Shown here in pieces: positions 8,803 through 18,065 of a DNA stretch of 64,000 nt (the first letter of the stretch is position 1; every line of letters starts with the position of its first letter). The notes under the pieces were generated by a model. That model was not told the origin of the DNA. It was given only the letters and a program-made list of their open reading frames with translations, and did no database searches. The stretch is from Congregibacter brevis. Its GTDB lineage: Bacteria > Pseudomonadota > Gammaproteobacteria > Pseudomonadales > Halieaceae. The stretch spans positions 372,001 to 436,000 of the forward strand of contig NZ_CP136865.1 in NCBI RefSeq assembly GCF_045689245.1. Reading direction: 5' to 3'. The translations under genes were made by a program, and so were the position numbers.

Positions 8803-9535
8803 TACCGAGAACGACACACCGCTACCGCTAATCGCGCACCTTACGGAGCTGCGCGATCGATTGTTGCGTGCAATTCTGGCCGTACTGGTGGTTTTTATTG
8901 TGCTCTTTCCCTTTGCCAACGACATCTACGCGTTTGTTTCCGAACCCCTCCGTGAACTACTTCCGGAAAACGCCAGCATGATCGCCACAGACGTAGCCTC
9001 ACCTTTCCTGACACCATTCAAGCTCACACTATTTACGGCACTGTTCGTCGCGATTCCCTACGTCCTTTTTCAGATTTGGTCGTTCATTGCACCCGGTATG
9101 TACAGCCAAGAGAAACGTTTTGCCCTGCCGGTACTCGCAAGCTCAGTACTACTGTTTTACTGCGGTGCGGCGTTTGCCTACTTCGTGGTATTCCCGCTGA
9201 TCTTCGCATTTTTCACCAGTGTAGGCCCAGAAGACGTGGCGATCATGACAGACATAAACCGTTATCTGGACTTTGTTCTTAAGCTGTTTTTCGCCTTTGG
9301 TTTAGCCTTCGAGATACCCATCGCAGCGCTCATTGCAATCTGGGCTGGTATCACCACCCCCGAGGACCTAGGACGTAAACGCCCCTACATCATCGTGGGA
9401 TGTTTCGTCTTTGGAATGCTCTTAACCCCGCCTGATGTGATCTCTCAGGCGCTCCTTGCGATCCCCATGTGGCTGCTTTTTGAAGCCGGTGTGATTGCCG
9501 GTCGCATACTTATTAAGCGAAAAGCCGAATCCTGA
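8795..9535 (+). CDS. tatC: Sec-independent translocase subunit TatC
   Basis: Polytopic Tat component that binds twin-arginine signals. The start is inferred as TTG 8795, inside the arrangement TTGACTGA that overlaps the tatB stop; no ATG gives a sensible N-terminus. The resulting 246-residue protein opens with the conserved cytosolic HLTELRDRLLRA. It has six hydrophobic segments and the SFIAPGMYSQEKRF loop that contains the signal-binding Glu. The coupling suggests fixed TatB:TatC synthesis. Confidence 0.94.
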   Translation: MTDTENDTPLPLIAHLTELRDRLLRAILAVLVVFIVLFPFANDIYAFVSEPLRELLPENASMIATDVASPFLTPFKLTLFTALFVAIPYVLFQIWSFIAPGMYSQEKRFALPVLASSVLLFYCGAAFAYFVVFPLIFAFFTSVGPEDVAIMTDINRYLDFVLKLFFAFGLAFEIPIAALIAIWAGITTPEDLGRKRPYIIVGCFVFGMLLTPPDVISQALLAIPMWLLFEAGVIAGRILIKRKAES

Positions 9536-9540
9536 ACATG

Positions 9541-9564
9541 GGGAGCCTGCTTGAGAAGGCTCCC
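9541..9564 (+). other. Inverted repeat after tatC (hairpin without U-tract)
   Basis: GGGAGCC (9541-9547) pairs with GGCTCCC (9558-9564) across a 10-nt loop, directly after tatC and before the MscS-family gene. No T-run follows, so a factor-independent terminator is doubtful; it could be an mRNA-stabilising hairpin. Confidence 0.4.
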
Positions 9565-9609
9565 AAGGGCGATACACTGTCGCCGACCCATATCTTTCGG
9601 ACGTATACA

Positions 9610-11460
9610 ATGACTCGCATTCTCCTGACGCTCAGCGCGTCACTACTACTAACGGTGTTTTTATCCGGTCCGGTCTTTGCTCAAGAGGTCGCCAGTGAGG
9701 CGCCCGAGGAGCAAACAGAAGAGCAGACAGAAGAACAAGCGGAAGAGGAAACCGTCGAAGCCGAAGCTGACACGGAAACCATGCGGGACATAATCGAGAC
9801 CGAGAAAAAGTCTGAGGAGGTTATCAGAGAGAAAGTCGCAGAACTTGCGGGACAGGAAGAACTGCCACGCACTCCTCTCCAACTACTGGTTCTGTTAGCA
9901 GACGCCTCCGCACAAAAAGACCGAGAGCGTGCCGCCGGCTACCTAGACATGCGCTACCTGCCTGAGGAAGTCTCTGACTGGACTGCTATCGACCTCATGG
10001 ATGCCCTGAGGATTCTGTGGAATCAGCAAAACATCATCGACATCACCAGCATGAGCGATGATCCCGTGGGCAAACTGGACGATGGGCTCCCAGCCTATCG
10101 CGACCTGCTAGGCGTTATCCGCAAAGACAATGGCGACGAGGTACCCATCTTGTTGCAGCGAATTCCGGACGGGAAAGGCGGCAAGATATGGAAGATCTCA
10201 AACGCGAGTGTGGCAGAAATTCCGGCGCTCTGGGAGGATCTCGGCTACGGTGAGTTTGCCGTTTGGCTGGAGCGACATCTTCCAGACTACCGCTTTGCGG
10301 GGCTGGAGAGCTGGCAAATCATCTCGGGTATCGTATTTCTAATAGCGGCCTGGTATCTCGCCATGCTCGCCAGCTACCTGCTCATGCGCGTAGCACTGCT
10401 GGTCCCTAACCGCTTTCCGCTAGGTATCGAAAGCTTCTTTCAAGGCTCCTTACGTTACTTCCTGTTCCTTCTGATTTTTCGCATGCTCATGGATCAGCTG
10501 GCCTTGTCCCTCGCCGCACGGGTCTACCTGAATTCGTCTGGTGTCGATTACATTGCCTTCACCATTTTACTCCTGGGCGTTATCTCCCTGATCCGGGACT
10601 ACAACATTCGGCGCTTGGAGCGGGCTGGCAACCGTCAGTACGTCGCTCTACTCAAACCCTTTACCACCATCATCAAGTTTGTCGCCATCGTGCTGGTAGC
10701 GCTGGTATGGGCCGAACGCGCCGGCTACAACATGTCGACAATCATCGCCGGCCTGGGAGTTGGCTCATTGGCAGTAGCACTTGCCGCCCAGAAGACTTTG
10801 GAAAACGTCATTGGAGCCATCACGCTCTACTCAGCAAGACCGGTGAATCCTGGCGACCTTTGTCGCTTTGGCAACATCGTGGGTTTTGTCGAGGAAATCG
10901 GACTTCGCTCGACAATGATTCGCACACTCAACCGCACCATGCTGGCGGTACCCAATGCCGTGTTCTCATCGGTAGAAGTCGAGAACTTCAGTCATCGGGA
11001 TCGCATTCGCTATTACCAGCACATCGAATTGCAGATGACCACGGCAGACCAGTTACGTGTGATTCTCGGGCGTCTTCGTGAGCTTTTCTTATCTCACTCC
11101 GACGCTATGCAAGAGACCGCTAGTATCCGCCTCCAGAAGGTCGCAGCGGCTACAGCGGTTATTCGAATAGATGTGGGTATACGAACAACCGACTATCAGC
11201 GTTTTCTTGCCGTCGCCGAAGATCTTAATTTGCGCATGATTGAGCTGGTACATGATGCAGGCGCGGTGTTTAGTGGTCCGGGGCAGGTACTACAGGTTCG
11301 GGATTTCTATCGTGCATCCGAAGACACCATTGCGGATGTACACTCGCAGCTCGAAAGCTGGAAAAACGAAGAGAAGCTGCCCTTTCCCGACTACACCGCG
11401 GCCGAGAAAGCCGCGCTTAAAGGGGCCATCGAACTTCCTGTTCGCGAGGACAAATTCTGA
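9610..11460 (+). CDS. MscS-family mechanosensitive channel with acidic periplasmic N-terminus
   Basis: A 616-residue protein. The start at ATG 9610 gives a clean signal peptide (TRILLTLSASLLLTVFLSGPVFA, about 2-25 in total). A very acidic stretch follows, built from EEQT-type four-residue repeats (about 33-48). A periplasmic domain then runs to about residue 230, followed by several membrane helices. The last carries the MscS pore signature (VGSLAVALAAQKTLENVIGA), followed by the beta-domain (NPGDLCRFGN, PNAVFSSVEVEN). The family releases solutes on hypo-osmotic shock. Large, multi-helix members like this are closer to YnaI/YbdG types than to short MscS. Confidence 0.87.
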   Translation: MTRILLTLSASLLLTVFLSGPVFAQEVASEAPEEQTEEQTEEQAEEETVEAEADTETMRDIIETEKKSEEVIREKVAELAGQEELPRTPLQLLVLLADASAQKDRERAAGYLDMRYLPEEVSDWTAIDLMDALRILWNQQNIIDITSMSDDPVGKLDDGLPAYRDLLGVIRKDNGDEVPILLQRIPDGKGGKIWKISNASVAEIPALWEDLGYGEFAVWLERHLPDYRFAGLESWQIISGIVFLIAAWYLAMLASYLLMRVALLVPNRFPLGIESFFQGSLRYFLFLLIFRMLMDQLALSLAARVYLNSSGVDYIAFTILLLGVISLIRDYNIRRLERAGNRQYVALLKPFTTIIKFVAIVLVALVWAERAGYNMSTIIAGLGVGSLAVALAAQKTLENVIGAITLYSARPVNPGDLCRFGNIVGFVEEIGLRSTMIRTLNRTMLAVPNAVFSSVEVENFSHRDRIRYYQHIELQMTTADQLRVILGRLRELFLSHSDAMQETASIRLQKVAAATAVIRIDVGIRTTDYQRFLAVAEDLNLRMIELVHDAGAVFSGPGQVLQVRDFYRASEDTIADVHSQLESWKNEEKLPFPDYTAAEKAALKGAIELPVREDKF

Positions 11461-11489
11461 ACACCTCAGAGAAAAAGACCAGCGGCAGC

Positions 11490-13223
11490 ATGGCGCCTCT
11501 GCGCGCTCTTGCCCGGCAGCTCGCACCTTACCGTTGGCGCTTGGTAGCGGCGGCTGTTGCGCTCATATTTACTGCAGGCGCAACACTAACCCTGGGCAAA
11601 GGTCTGCAAGTGCTCATCGATCGTGGCTTTGGCGGCGACGATCCCGGAGCCCTTGGAGACGCCGTGCGCATCGTGATGCTTATTACCACTGCCATTGCTA
11701 TCGGTACCTTCTTTCGTTTTTACCTGGTGTCCTGGTTAGGGGAACGCATCAGCGCTGATCTTCGCAGTGCCGTATTTCAGAACATCGTCCGCCTCCACCC
11801 CGGGTTCTTTGAGGAGAATCGCTCCGGCGAGATCATGTCGCGCTTAACCGCAGACACCACCGTACTTCAGACGATCATCGGTTCATCGATGAGCATGGCT
11901 CTGCGCAGCTCTCTTACGCTTACAGGCGCTGTGGTCATGATGCTTATCACCAACTTCAAGCTAACGCTGTTTATCGTCGCCACGGTACCCATGGTGTTGC
12001 TGCCCGTCATGATCTTTGGTCGGCGCGTACGGACTCTCTCCAGCAGCAGTCAGGACAGCGTTGCCAGCGTAGGCTCCTATGCCGGCGAGATCATTCAGAA
12101 TATCCGCACTGTGCAGGGCTTTAATCGCGAGTCAGCGGAGTCCCTGGCTTTTAATGCTGAAGTAGAAAAAGCCTTTGTCATTGCCCGCTCCCGCGTCCGG
12201 CAACGGGCACTGTTGATTGCTTTTGCAATCATCATTCTGTCGGGCGGGATGATTGCCATGATGTACTCCGGCGGGAGAGATGTCATAAGCGGCGCCATGA
12301 CCGGCGGCGAGCTCGCCGCATTCATGTTCTATGCAACCATGGTCGGCACTGGGTTTGCCACGCTCTCTGAAGTCTGGGGCGACGTGCAGCGCGCCGCAGG
12401 TGCGACCGAGCGCCTACTGGAGCTGGTAGAAACCGATAGTGCTCTTTCGGACACCGGCGATCGCGAGTCCATCTCTAAAAACCCGGCGATGCGGCTGAGA
12501 GATGTCTCGTTCAGCTACCCTTCCCGTCCCGACACCCTCGCCCTGGACAGCATAAACCTGAACATCGAGGCAGGTAAAAGCCTGGCTCTAGTGGGTCCTT
12601 CGGGGGCGGGTAAAACCACGCTGTTTGAACTACTTCAACGATTTTACGACCCACAATCGGGCGCCCTGTTACTAGACGGCATTGATCTTAGAGAGATGTC
12701 TCTGGCGCAGCTACGCTCGAATCTCGCCATCGTGCCGCAGCAACCCACACTGTTTAGCGCCGACGTTCGTTACAACATTGCCTACGGAAAGCCCGAAGCG
12801 ACCGATGAAGAGATACACGCGGCAGCGCGAAGAGCCCATGCCCATGAATTCATTGAGGCACTTCCCGAGGGATACGGAAGCTATCTTGGGGAACAGGGCG
12901 TGAGGCTCTCTGGTGGCCAGCGGCAGCGCATAGCCCTGGCTCGAGCGATGCTTACAGACCCCAAAGTACTTTTACTCGACGAGGCAACCAGCGCCTTGGA
13001 CGCAGAGAGTGAGTATCAGGTGCAGCAAGCCATTAGCGAGCTTATGCACGAACGCACCACGGTGATCATTGCGCACCGACTGGCAACGATCCGAGACGCA
13101 GACTGCATCGCCGTACTTGAGGATGGCAAGGTGGTCGCTACGGGCACACACGATGAGTTGCTGGCAAGCTCAGAGCTTTACGCCCGTCTAGCAAAGCTGC
13201 AGTTTCGCAACGAGGCCGCTTAA
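11490..13223 (+). CDS. MsbA-like ABC exporter (fused membrane and ATPase domains)
   Basis: A half-size exporter of 577 residues. Six membrane helices (about 20-310) are followed by an ATPase domain with Walker A GPSGAGKTT (369-377), signature LSGGQRQR (about 472-479), Walker B VLLLDEATSALD (about 493-504) and the switch histidine in IIAHRLATI. Relatives export lipid A, lipids or drugs as homodimers. It begins 29 nt after the MscS-family gene. Substrate cannot be told from sequence; lipid A export (MsbA) is one option, but no lpxK lies adjacent. Confidence 0.9.
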   Translation: MAPLRALARQLAPYRWRLVAAAVALIFTAGATLTLGKGLQVLIDRGFGGDDPGALGDAVRIVMLITTAIAIGTFFRFYLVSWLGERISADLRSAVFQNIVRLHPGFFEENRSGEIMSRLTADTTVLQTIIGSSMSMALRSSLTLTGAVVMMLITNFKLTLFIVATVPMVLLPVMIFGRRVRTLSSSSQDSVASVGSYAGEIIQNIRTVQGFNRESAESLAFNAEVEKAFVIARSRVRQRALLIAFAIIILSGGMIAMMYSGGRDVISGAMTGGELAAFMFYATMVGTGFATLSEVWGDVQRAAGATERLLELVETDSALSDTGDRESISKNPAMRLRDVSFSYPSRPDTLALDSINLNIEAGKSLALVGPSGAGKTTLFELLQRFYDPQSGALLLDGIDLREMSLAQLRSNLAIVPQQPTLFSADVRYNIAYGKPEATDEEIHAAARRAHAHEFIEALPEGYGSYLGEQGVRLSGGQRQRIALARAMLTDPKVLLLDEATSALDAESEYQVQQAISELMHERTTVIIAHRLATIRDADCIAVLEDGKVVATGTHDELLASSELYARLAKLQFRNEAA

Positions 13224-13237
13224 GCGACCGCGCGGCG

Positions 13238-15235
13238 TCAGCGCATGCTGGTCAAAAAATGTAGATGATTCTCGTACTGACTCAGTACGTCATGAGCTAT
13301 TTGCTCTTGAGTCCAACCCATAATGCAGTAATCCTGACCGCCCTGCGCCAGATGAACCTCCGCGCGATAATAACGATCACCCTCGGCCATGGATGAAATC
13401 GCCTCTCCCGCTAGACGCTCGTCGGGCATAGCGTGAACGCGACTTCGCACTTCATAGACAAAATCTATTTCGCCACCATTGAGGACTTCCATGCGCACGG
13501 AGGGTTGGTCTTTCGTTTGCTGGGTGACTCGAGCATCAACGTCGTGATTTTTTAACTCTTGAGAAAACTCCTCTAATGCAGGCCCCACCTGCTCCCGGAG
13601 GAACTTATGAACACTGCGATCGGCGGGAAAATCCAGGAGGTTCGACAGACGGCTACGCCAGTCGCCATCGGCACCCGATGCTGGCGATACGCTCTGCGCG
13701 CTTCGCTGGGAGGCATCCAGAGAGAGAGCTTTAGCAAAGCCCCATATGGCCCCCAGCAGGGCGACAGAAAAAGGCAGCGCACTGGCGATCGCCGCGGTCT
13801 GCAGCGACGACAGCCCACCCGCCAGTAACAACACTGCGGCGATTGCGGCGATCACTGCGGCCCAGAACACCCGCTGCAAGACCGGCGTGTCATCACGACC
13901 GTTGGCGGACAACATGTTTAGCACCAGGGCCCCACTGTCTGCGGAGGTGACAAAAAAGACCACAATCATCGCCAGACTCACGGCCGACAAAAAGGTAGAA
14001 AACGGTAAGAACTCGAGGAACCGGAACAGTGCCACAGCCTGATTGGCCGAAACGGCCTCTCCTAACTGAAGGGCTCCCTCATTCAAAATAAGATTGATAG
14101 CGCTATTCCCAAAGACTCCCATCCACAGCAGGGTAAAACCGCAGGGCACGAGCATCGCACCGAGGGTGAACTCACGAATTGTGCGCCCCCTGGAAATGCG
14201 CGCGATAAACAATCCGACAAAAGGTGACCAGCTCAACCACCAACCCCAATAGAAGATCGTCCAGCCGCCCAGCCAATCGGTGGGATCATAGGCGTAGAGC
14301 GTAAAGGTCTTACTCACCAATTCGCTCACATAGATCCCGAGGCTCTCCAGGGTGGCTCCCAGGATAAGAATAGTGGGGCCCGCAATGAGCACGCCGAACA
14401 ACAGCAATACAGAAAGTCCGATGTTTAACTCAGATAGGCGCTTGATTCCAGCATTTAAGCCCATAGCAACGGAGATGCTAGCAAGTGCCATGGTTCCAAT
14501 CACCAAGAGCACCTGCACTCCACCGGATATGGGGATACCAAAAAGGTACTCGAGGCCCGAGTTAATCTGTAAAACACCAAACCCCAGACTGGTGGCAATG
14601 CCACAGGCGGTGCAAACAATCGCAAAGACATCTATGGCCGCACCGGCAGGCCCATAAATTCGCTCACCGATAAGCGGGTAGAAGGCGGAACGCATGGTCA
14701 GCGGTAGTCCATGACGATAAGAAAAGTAACCCAGTAGTAGAGCGACGATGGCGTAGATGGCCCAGGCGTGGAGCCCCCAGTGAAAGTAAGTGAGGGTCAT
14801 GGCATGGCCTGCCGCTTCAACACTGCTCCCCTCTCCATGGGGAGGTTGGAGAAAATGCATCACGGGCTCAGCGACACCAAAGAACATCAGGCCGATACCC
14901 ATGCCCGCGGCAAACAGCATGGCAAACCAGCTCAGAGCACTGTAGTCCGGCACCGAATGATCTGGTCCAAGCTTGATATCGCCAAACCGAGAAAAGCTGA
15001 ACACCAAAACGCTAAGAAGAACGATCGCGACGACGAGTACGTAGTACCAGCTGGCGTAGGTAACGATCGCCGCCTGAACATCTTGCAGGAGGGCATTGCT
15101 CGCGTCTGGCGCGACGGCGGCGCCAAAAACCATCAGAAGAAGAATCGCAGTGGAAGGCAGGAACACACCTCTATCAACGCTAAAACCCATGAAACCTTCG
15201 CTCACGGGCGCTTTGTCGTCGGCCGACCCACTCAT
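13238..15235 (-). CDS. BCCT-family transporter (betaine/choline/carnitine type)
   Basis: A 665-residue secondary transporter with 12 predicted helices and the BCCT signature FYWGWWLSWSPFVGLFIARI. The glycine stretch GMGIGLMFFGVAEP resembles sodium-coupled BetP rather than E. coli BetT. However, the cytoplasmic C-terminal tail of about 140 residues (from about 525) is long, as in BetT. Such carriers import compatible solutes in salt stress. No betaine oxidation genes (betAB) adjoin it. It converges with the ABC exporter (14-nt gap) and diverges from the TonB receptor. Confidence 0.92.
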   Translation of the reverse strand: MSGSADDKAPVSEGFMGFSVDRGVFLPSTAILLLMVFGAAVAPDASNALLQDVQAAIVTYASWYYVLVVAIVLLSVLVFSFSRFGDIKLGPDHSVPDYSALSWFAMLFAAGMGIGLMFFGVAEPVMHFLQPPHGEGSSVEAAGHAMTLTYFHWGLHAWAIYAIVALLLGYFSYRHGLPLTMRSAFYPLIGERIYGPAGAAIDVFAIVCTACGIATSLGFGVLQINSGLEYLFGIPISGGVQVLLVIGTMALASISVAMGLNAGIKRLSELNIGLSVLLLFGVLIAGPTILILGATLESLGIYVSELVSKTFTLYAYDPTDWLGGWTIFYWGWWLSWSPFVGLFIARISRGRTIREFTLGAMLVPCGFTLLWMGVFGNSAINLILNEGALQLGEAVSANQAVALFRFLEFLPFSTFLSAVSLAMIVVFFVTSADSGALVLNMLSANGRDDTPVLQRVFWAAVIAAIAAVLLLAGGLSSLQTAAIASALPFSVALLGAIWGFAKALSLDASQRSAQSVSPASGADGDWRSRLSNLLDFPADRSVHKFLREQVGPALEEFSQELKNHDVDARVTQQTKDQPSVRMEVLNGGEIDFVYEVRSRVHAMPDERLAGEAISSMAEGDRYYRAEVHLAQGGQDYCIMGWTQEQIAHDVLSQYENHLHFLTSMR

Positions 15236-15458
15236 CTAAACCTCTGCTTCCTTTGTTAGTGCCGGAAGAGTACGCAGATTATCCGATGTCAGCAAAACAT
15301 TAATACATAGTGTACAAATCTTTCTTTTGGCCTCTGATAGTAAAAACTACCTATAAATCAATATTTAACAGTCGATGCCGGTATAATCTCGCTCGGAATT
15401 GCTTTTGCTATAAATTATTAGAACTTTTTTTGTGCACTATTTTTGTCAGGGAGACAAC
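15236..15458. promoter_or_regulatory. Divergent BCCT / TonB-receptor intergenic region
   Basis: This AT-rich 223-bp spacer must hold both promoters. A TATAAT at 15382-15387 points toward the receptor gene but lacks a good -35. AGGGAG sits 6-8 nt before the receptor ATG at 15459. I found no convincing operator or Fur-like box. Confidence 0.4.
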
Positions 15459-18065
15459 ATGCGGTCCAGAAATAAGCTGAACCTTGCTACTCGCGCGGCG
15501 GTACTCGCCAGCGTGACCGGCGGTAGCCTAGCGAGCGCCAACGCTGTTGCGCAGCTGGAGGAAGTTATCGTCACGGCGACCAAACGCTCGGCAAGCACTC
15601 AGGATATTCCTGTTGCGGTACAGGCTCTCGGAGAAGACACCTTGAACGACATGGGCGTCACCAACTTCGAGGATTACCTCGTGCAGTTGCCCGGCGTGAC
15701 TGCCGGCGGTAGCGGCCCCGGACAGAATACGATTTACATTCGCGGCGTTGCCTCAACCACGCCGAACCTGACCACGGCGGGTGTTGCCGGACTGTCGCCA
15801 AACGTGGCGCTCTACCTCGACGAGCAGCCCCTCGCACAACCGGGTCGTAACCTCGACGTCTATACAGCTGATATGAACCGCATTGAGGTCCTCGCCGGAC
15901 CACAGGGCACGCTGTTTGGCGCCAGCTCGCAGGCAGGTACAGTACGCCTGATCACCAACAAGCCTGACCTCAGTGGTACCTACGGTCGGATGAAGGTTGG
16001 CACTGCGTTTACCAAAGGCGGAGAAATGAGCAACAATGTCGAGGGCATGATCAACGTGCCTGTTACCGACAAACTCGCGCTTCGCGGTGTTGTGTATGTT
16101 GACCGCATGGGCGGTTACATCGATAACGTCGCAGGCACCCTGAACGCTAGTGAGAGCGCTCGCTTCCGTCCCGCCGGAACTATGCGAGCCAACGGCGTTC
16201 CCGTCAGTGAGCAACGCGGCGGATTCCAGGCCGGCGCCGATCTTTCCGGCGTGAATTTTATTGACGCCGACAACAGCACGAAGACTGAAGACGACTTCAA
16301 CGACACCACCTATGCGGGCTTCCGACTCTCCGCCCTGTACACCATCAATGCTGATTGGGATCTGCAGATCTCACACATGCAGCAACAGCTGGATTCTGAT
16401 GGCGTGTTCTTCTCCGATCCAGAGCTGGGCGACTACGAAGTAACACGCTTTCAGCCCGACAGTATCGATGATGAATTCAGCAACACAGCCTGGACTCTTT
16501 CGGGACGCATCGGGGAGCTGGAAGTGCTTTACTCCGGCGCTTTTACAGATCGCCAAACCGACCAATTAGTGGACTACGCGGACTACCTCTTCGTGGGGCA
16601 GTACCTTCCTTATTACATCTGTGACAGTTCGGTTTCTTACCCCGGTGATGCCGCTCCCAGCGGAACCTGCCAAGCTCCTGATCTGTTTGTAGGCAGCGTC
16701 ACCAAAACGGAAGTCAGCACTCACGAGATTCGCCTCAACACCGCTGAAGATCGTCGCATTCGCGCCACCGTAGGTGCCTTCTACAGTGACCTCACCCTTA
16801 CCGAGCGCAACGACTTCACCTACCCGGGCTCTACCCAGATTGACGGCTACGGTGTGCAAACCGGGTTTTCACCCAACTTCCCATTCACCACTGGCTACCG
16901 ATCCGATGAGGGTCCTTTCCCCGACGGCGTGATCTTCCGCAATGACGTACGACGCACGGATGAGCAGATGGGCGTGTTTGGTGAAGTCACCATGGACATT
17001 ACTGACGAGCTCGCTCTGACATTGGGAGCACGCTGGTACGATATCGAAGTCGGACTCGAGGGCAGCGCTAACGCGTCTTTCTGTAATCTCTTCCAACCAG
17101 ATTCCAATTCCTTCGGTACGGACATCTCGGACCTGTACAACGGTGACGGTCAAATTACTTTCCGTGGTACCTGTAATCCCGATGCCCAGTTAACGTATAC
17201 CCTGGACAACATTGACGAGGCGCCGGATCAGGTCGCAGCGGCATTACTCAACGCCCCGACTTCAGCTCAGACCGACGGTGTTATCGGCAAATTAAGCCTG
17301 TCCTACACGCCTACAGAAAATCAGCTGTGGTTCGTCACCTTGTCCGAAGGCTTCCGTCCCGGACTACTTAATCGTCCCGGCGGCGCCTCAGGCCCCAACG
17401 GCTATCAGGTGCCTTTCGCTCTCGATACAGACGATGTGACCAACTACGAGCTTGGCTGGAAACTCGATCTCATGGATCAATCCCTGCGTTTTAACGGCAG
17501 TCTGTTCTTTGTAGACATCGAGCGCCTGCAAACAACTATCTTTGATCCCAGCATCGTCAACCTGTTCTTCTCGGACAATGCTGCAAATGCTGAAGTGTTG
17601 GGTCTTGAGGGCTCGGTTGATTGGGCGCCCCTGTCCCTGCCAGGACTTGTGGTCACCGGCTCATTCTCTATGCTCGACACTGAGATTACGGAAGTTCTCA
17701 CGCCGACAAATGACGTGCGGAAGGGTGATTCCCTAGCCTTCGCGCCAGAGTTTCAGGCGACTATCCGCGCGCGCTACAACTGGGACCTCAATAACGGTCT
17801 GCGAGCCCACGTAATGCCGCACCTCGCCTATTCCGACGAGTCCTATAGCGACATCATTGCAATTAACCGTCAAACGGTAGACTCCTGGATGATGCTCGGT
17901 GTCACTGCTGGCGTATCGAATACCCAGTGGACTGCCGAGGTCTATGTCGACAACCTCACTAATGAGGCAGCAGAGTTGTCTAATAACTTTGTAAACGATC
18001 GTGATCGCGTAACACTCGCACGCCCGTTGACTGGCGGGGTACGCTTCACTTGGAACTTTGAGTGA
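15459..18065 (+). CDS. TonB-dependent outer-membrane receptor
   Basis: An 868-residue receptor. ATG 15459 follows the ribosome site CAGGGAGA and starts a signal peptide (to about residue 35, cleaved near NAVAQ). TonB box and plug start: LEEVIVTATKRSASTQDIPVAV, here quoted in part as EEVIVTATKR. The plug (to about 200) includes MNRIEVLAGPQGTLFGASSQAGTVRL-like PQGTLFG. A 22-strand barrel follows, with the last strand GGVRFTWNFE. This class imports scarce large ligands (siderophores, vitamins, glycans, sulfated or modified organics) using TonB energy; the ligand here is unknown. The stop overlaps the start of a TPR-sulfotransferase gene. Confidence 0.94.
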   Translation: MRSRNKLNLATRAAVLASVTGGSLASANAVAQLEEVIVTATKRSASTQDIPVAVQALGEDTLNDMGVTNFEDYLVQLPGVTAGGSGPGQNTIYIRGVASTTPNLTTAGVAGLSPNVALYLDEQPLAQPGRNLDVYTADMNRIEVLAGPQGTLFGASSQAGTVRLITNKPDLSGTYGRMKVGTAFTKGGEMSNNVEGMINVPVTDKLALRGVVYVDRMGGYIDNVAGTLNASESARFRPAGTMRANGVPVSEQRGGFQAGADLSGVNFIDADNSTKTEDDFNDTTYAGFRLSALYTINADWDLQISHMQQQLDSDGVFFSDPELGDYEVTRFQPDSIDDEFSNTAWTLSGRIGELEVLYSGAFTDRQTDQLVDYADYLFVGQYLPYYICDSSVSYPGDAAPSGTCQAPDLFVGSVTKTEVSTHEIRLNTAEDRRIRATVGAFYSDLTLTERNDFTYPGSTQIDGYGVQTGFSPNFPFTTGYRSDEGPFPDGVIFRNDVRRTDEQMGVFGEVTMDITDELALTLGARWYDIEVGLEGSANASFCNLFQPDSNSFGTDISDLYNGDGQITFRGTCNPDAQLTYTLDNIDEAPDQVAAALLNAPTSAQTDGVIGKLSLSYTPTENQLWFVTLSEGFRPGLLNRPGGASGPNGYQVPFALDTDDVTNYELGWKLDLMDQSLRFNGSLFFVDIERLQTTIFDPSIVNLFFSDNAANAEVLGLEGSVDWAPLSLPGLVVTGSFSMLDTEITEVLTPTNDVRKGDSLAFAPEFQATIRARYNWDLNNGLRAHVMPHLAYSDESYSDIIAINRQTVDSWMMLGVTAGVSNTQWTAEVYVDNLTNEAAELSNNFVNDRDRVTLARPLTGGVRFTWNFE

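Noticed and set aside
9541..9564. Terminator after tatC
   Set aside because: Hairpin is present but has no T-run; kept only as an inverted repeat.
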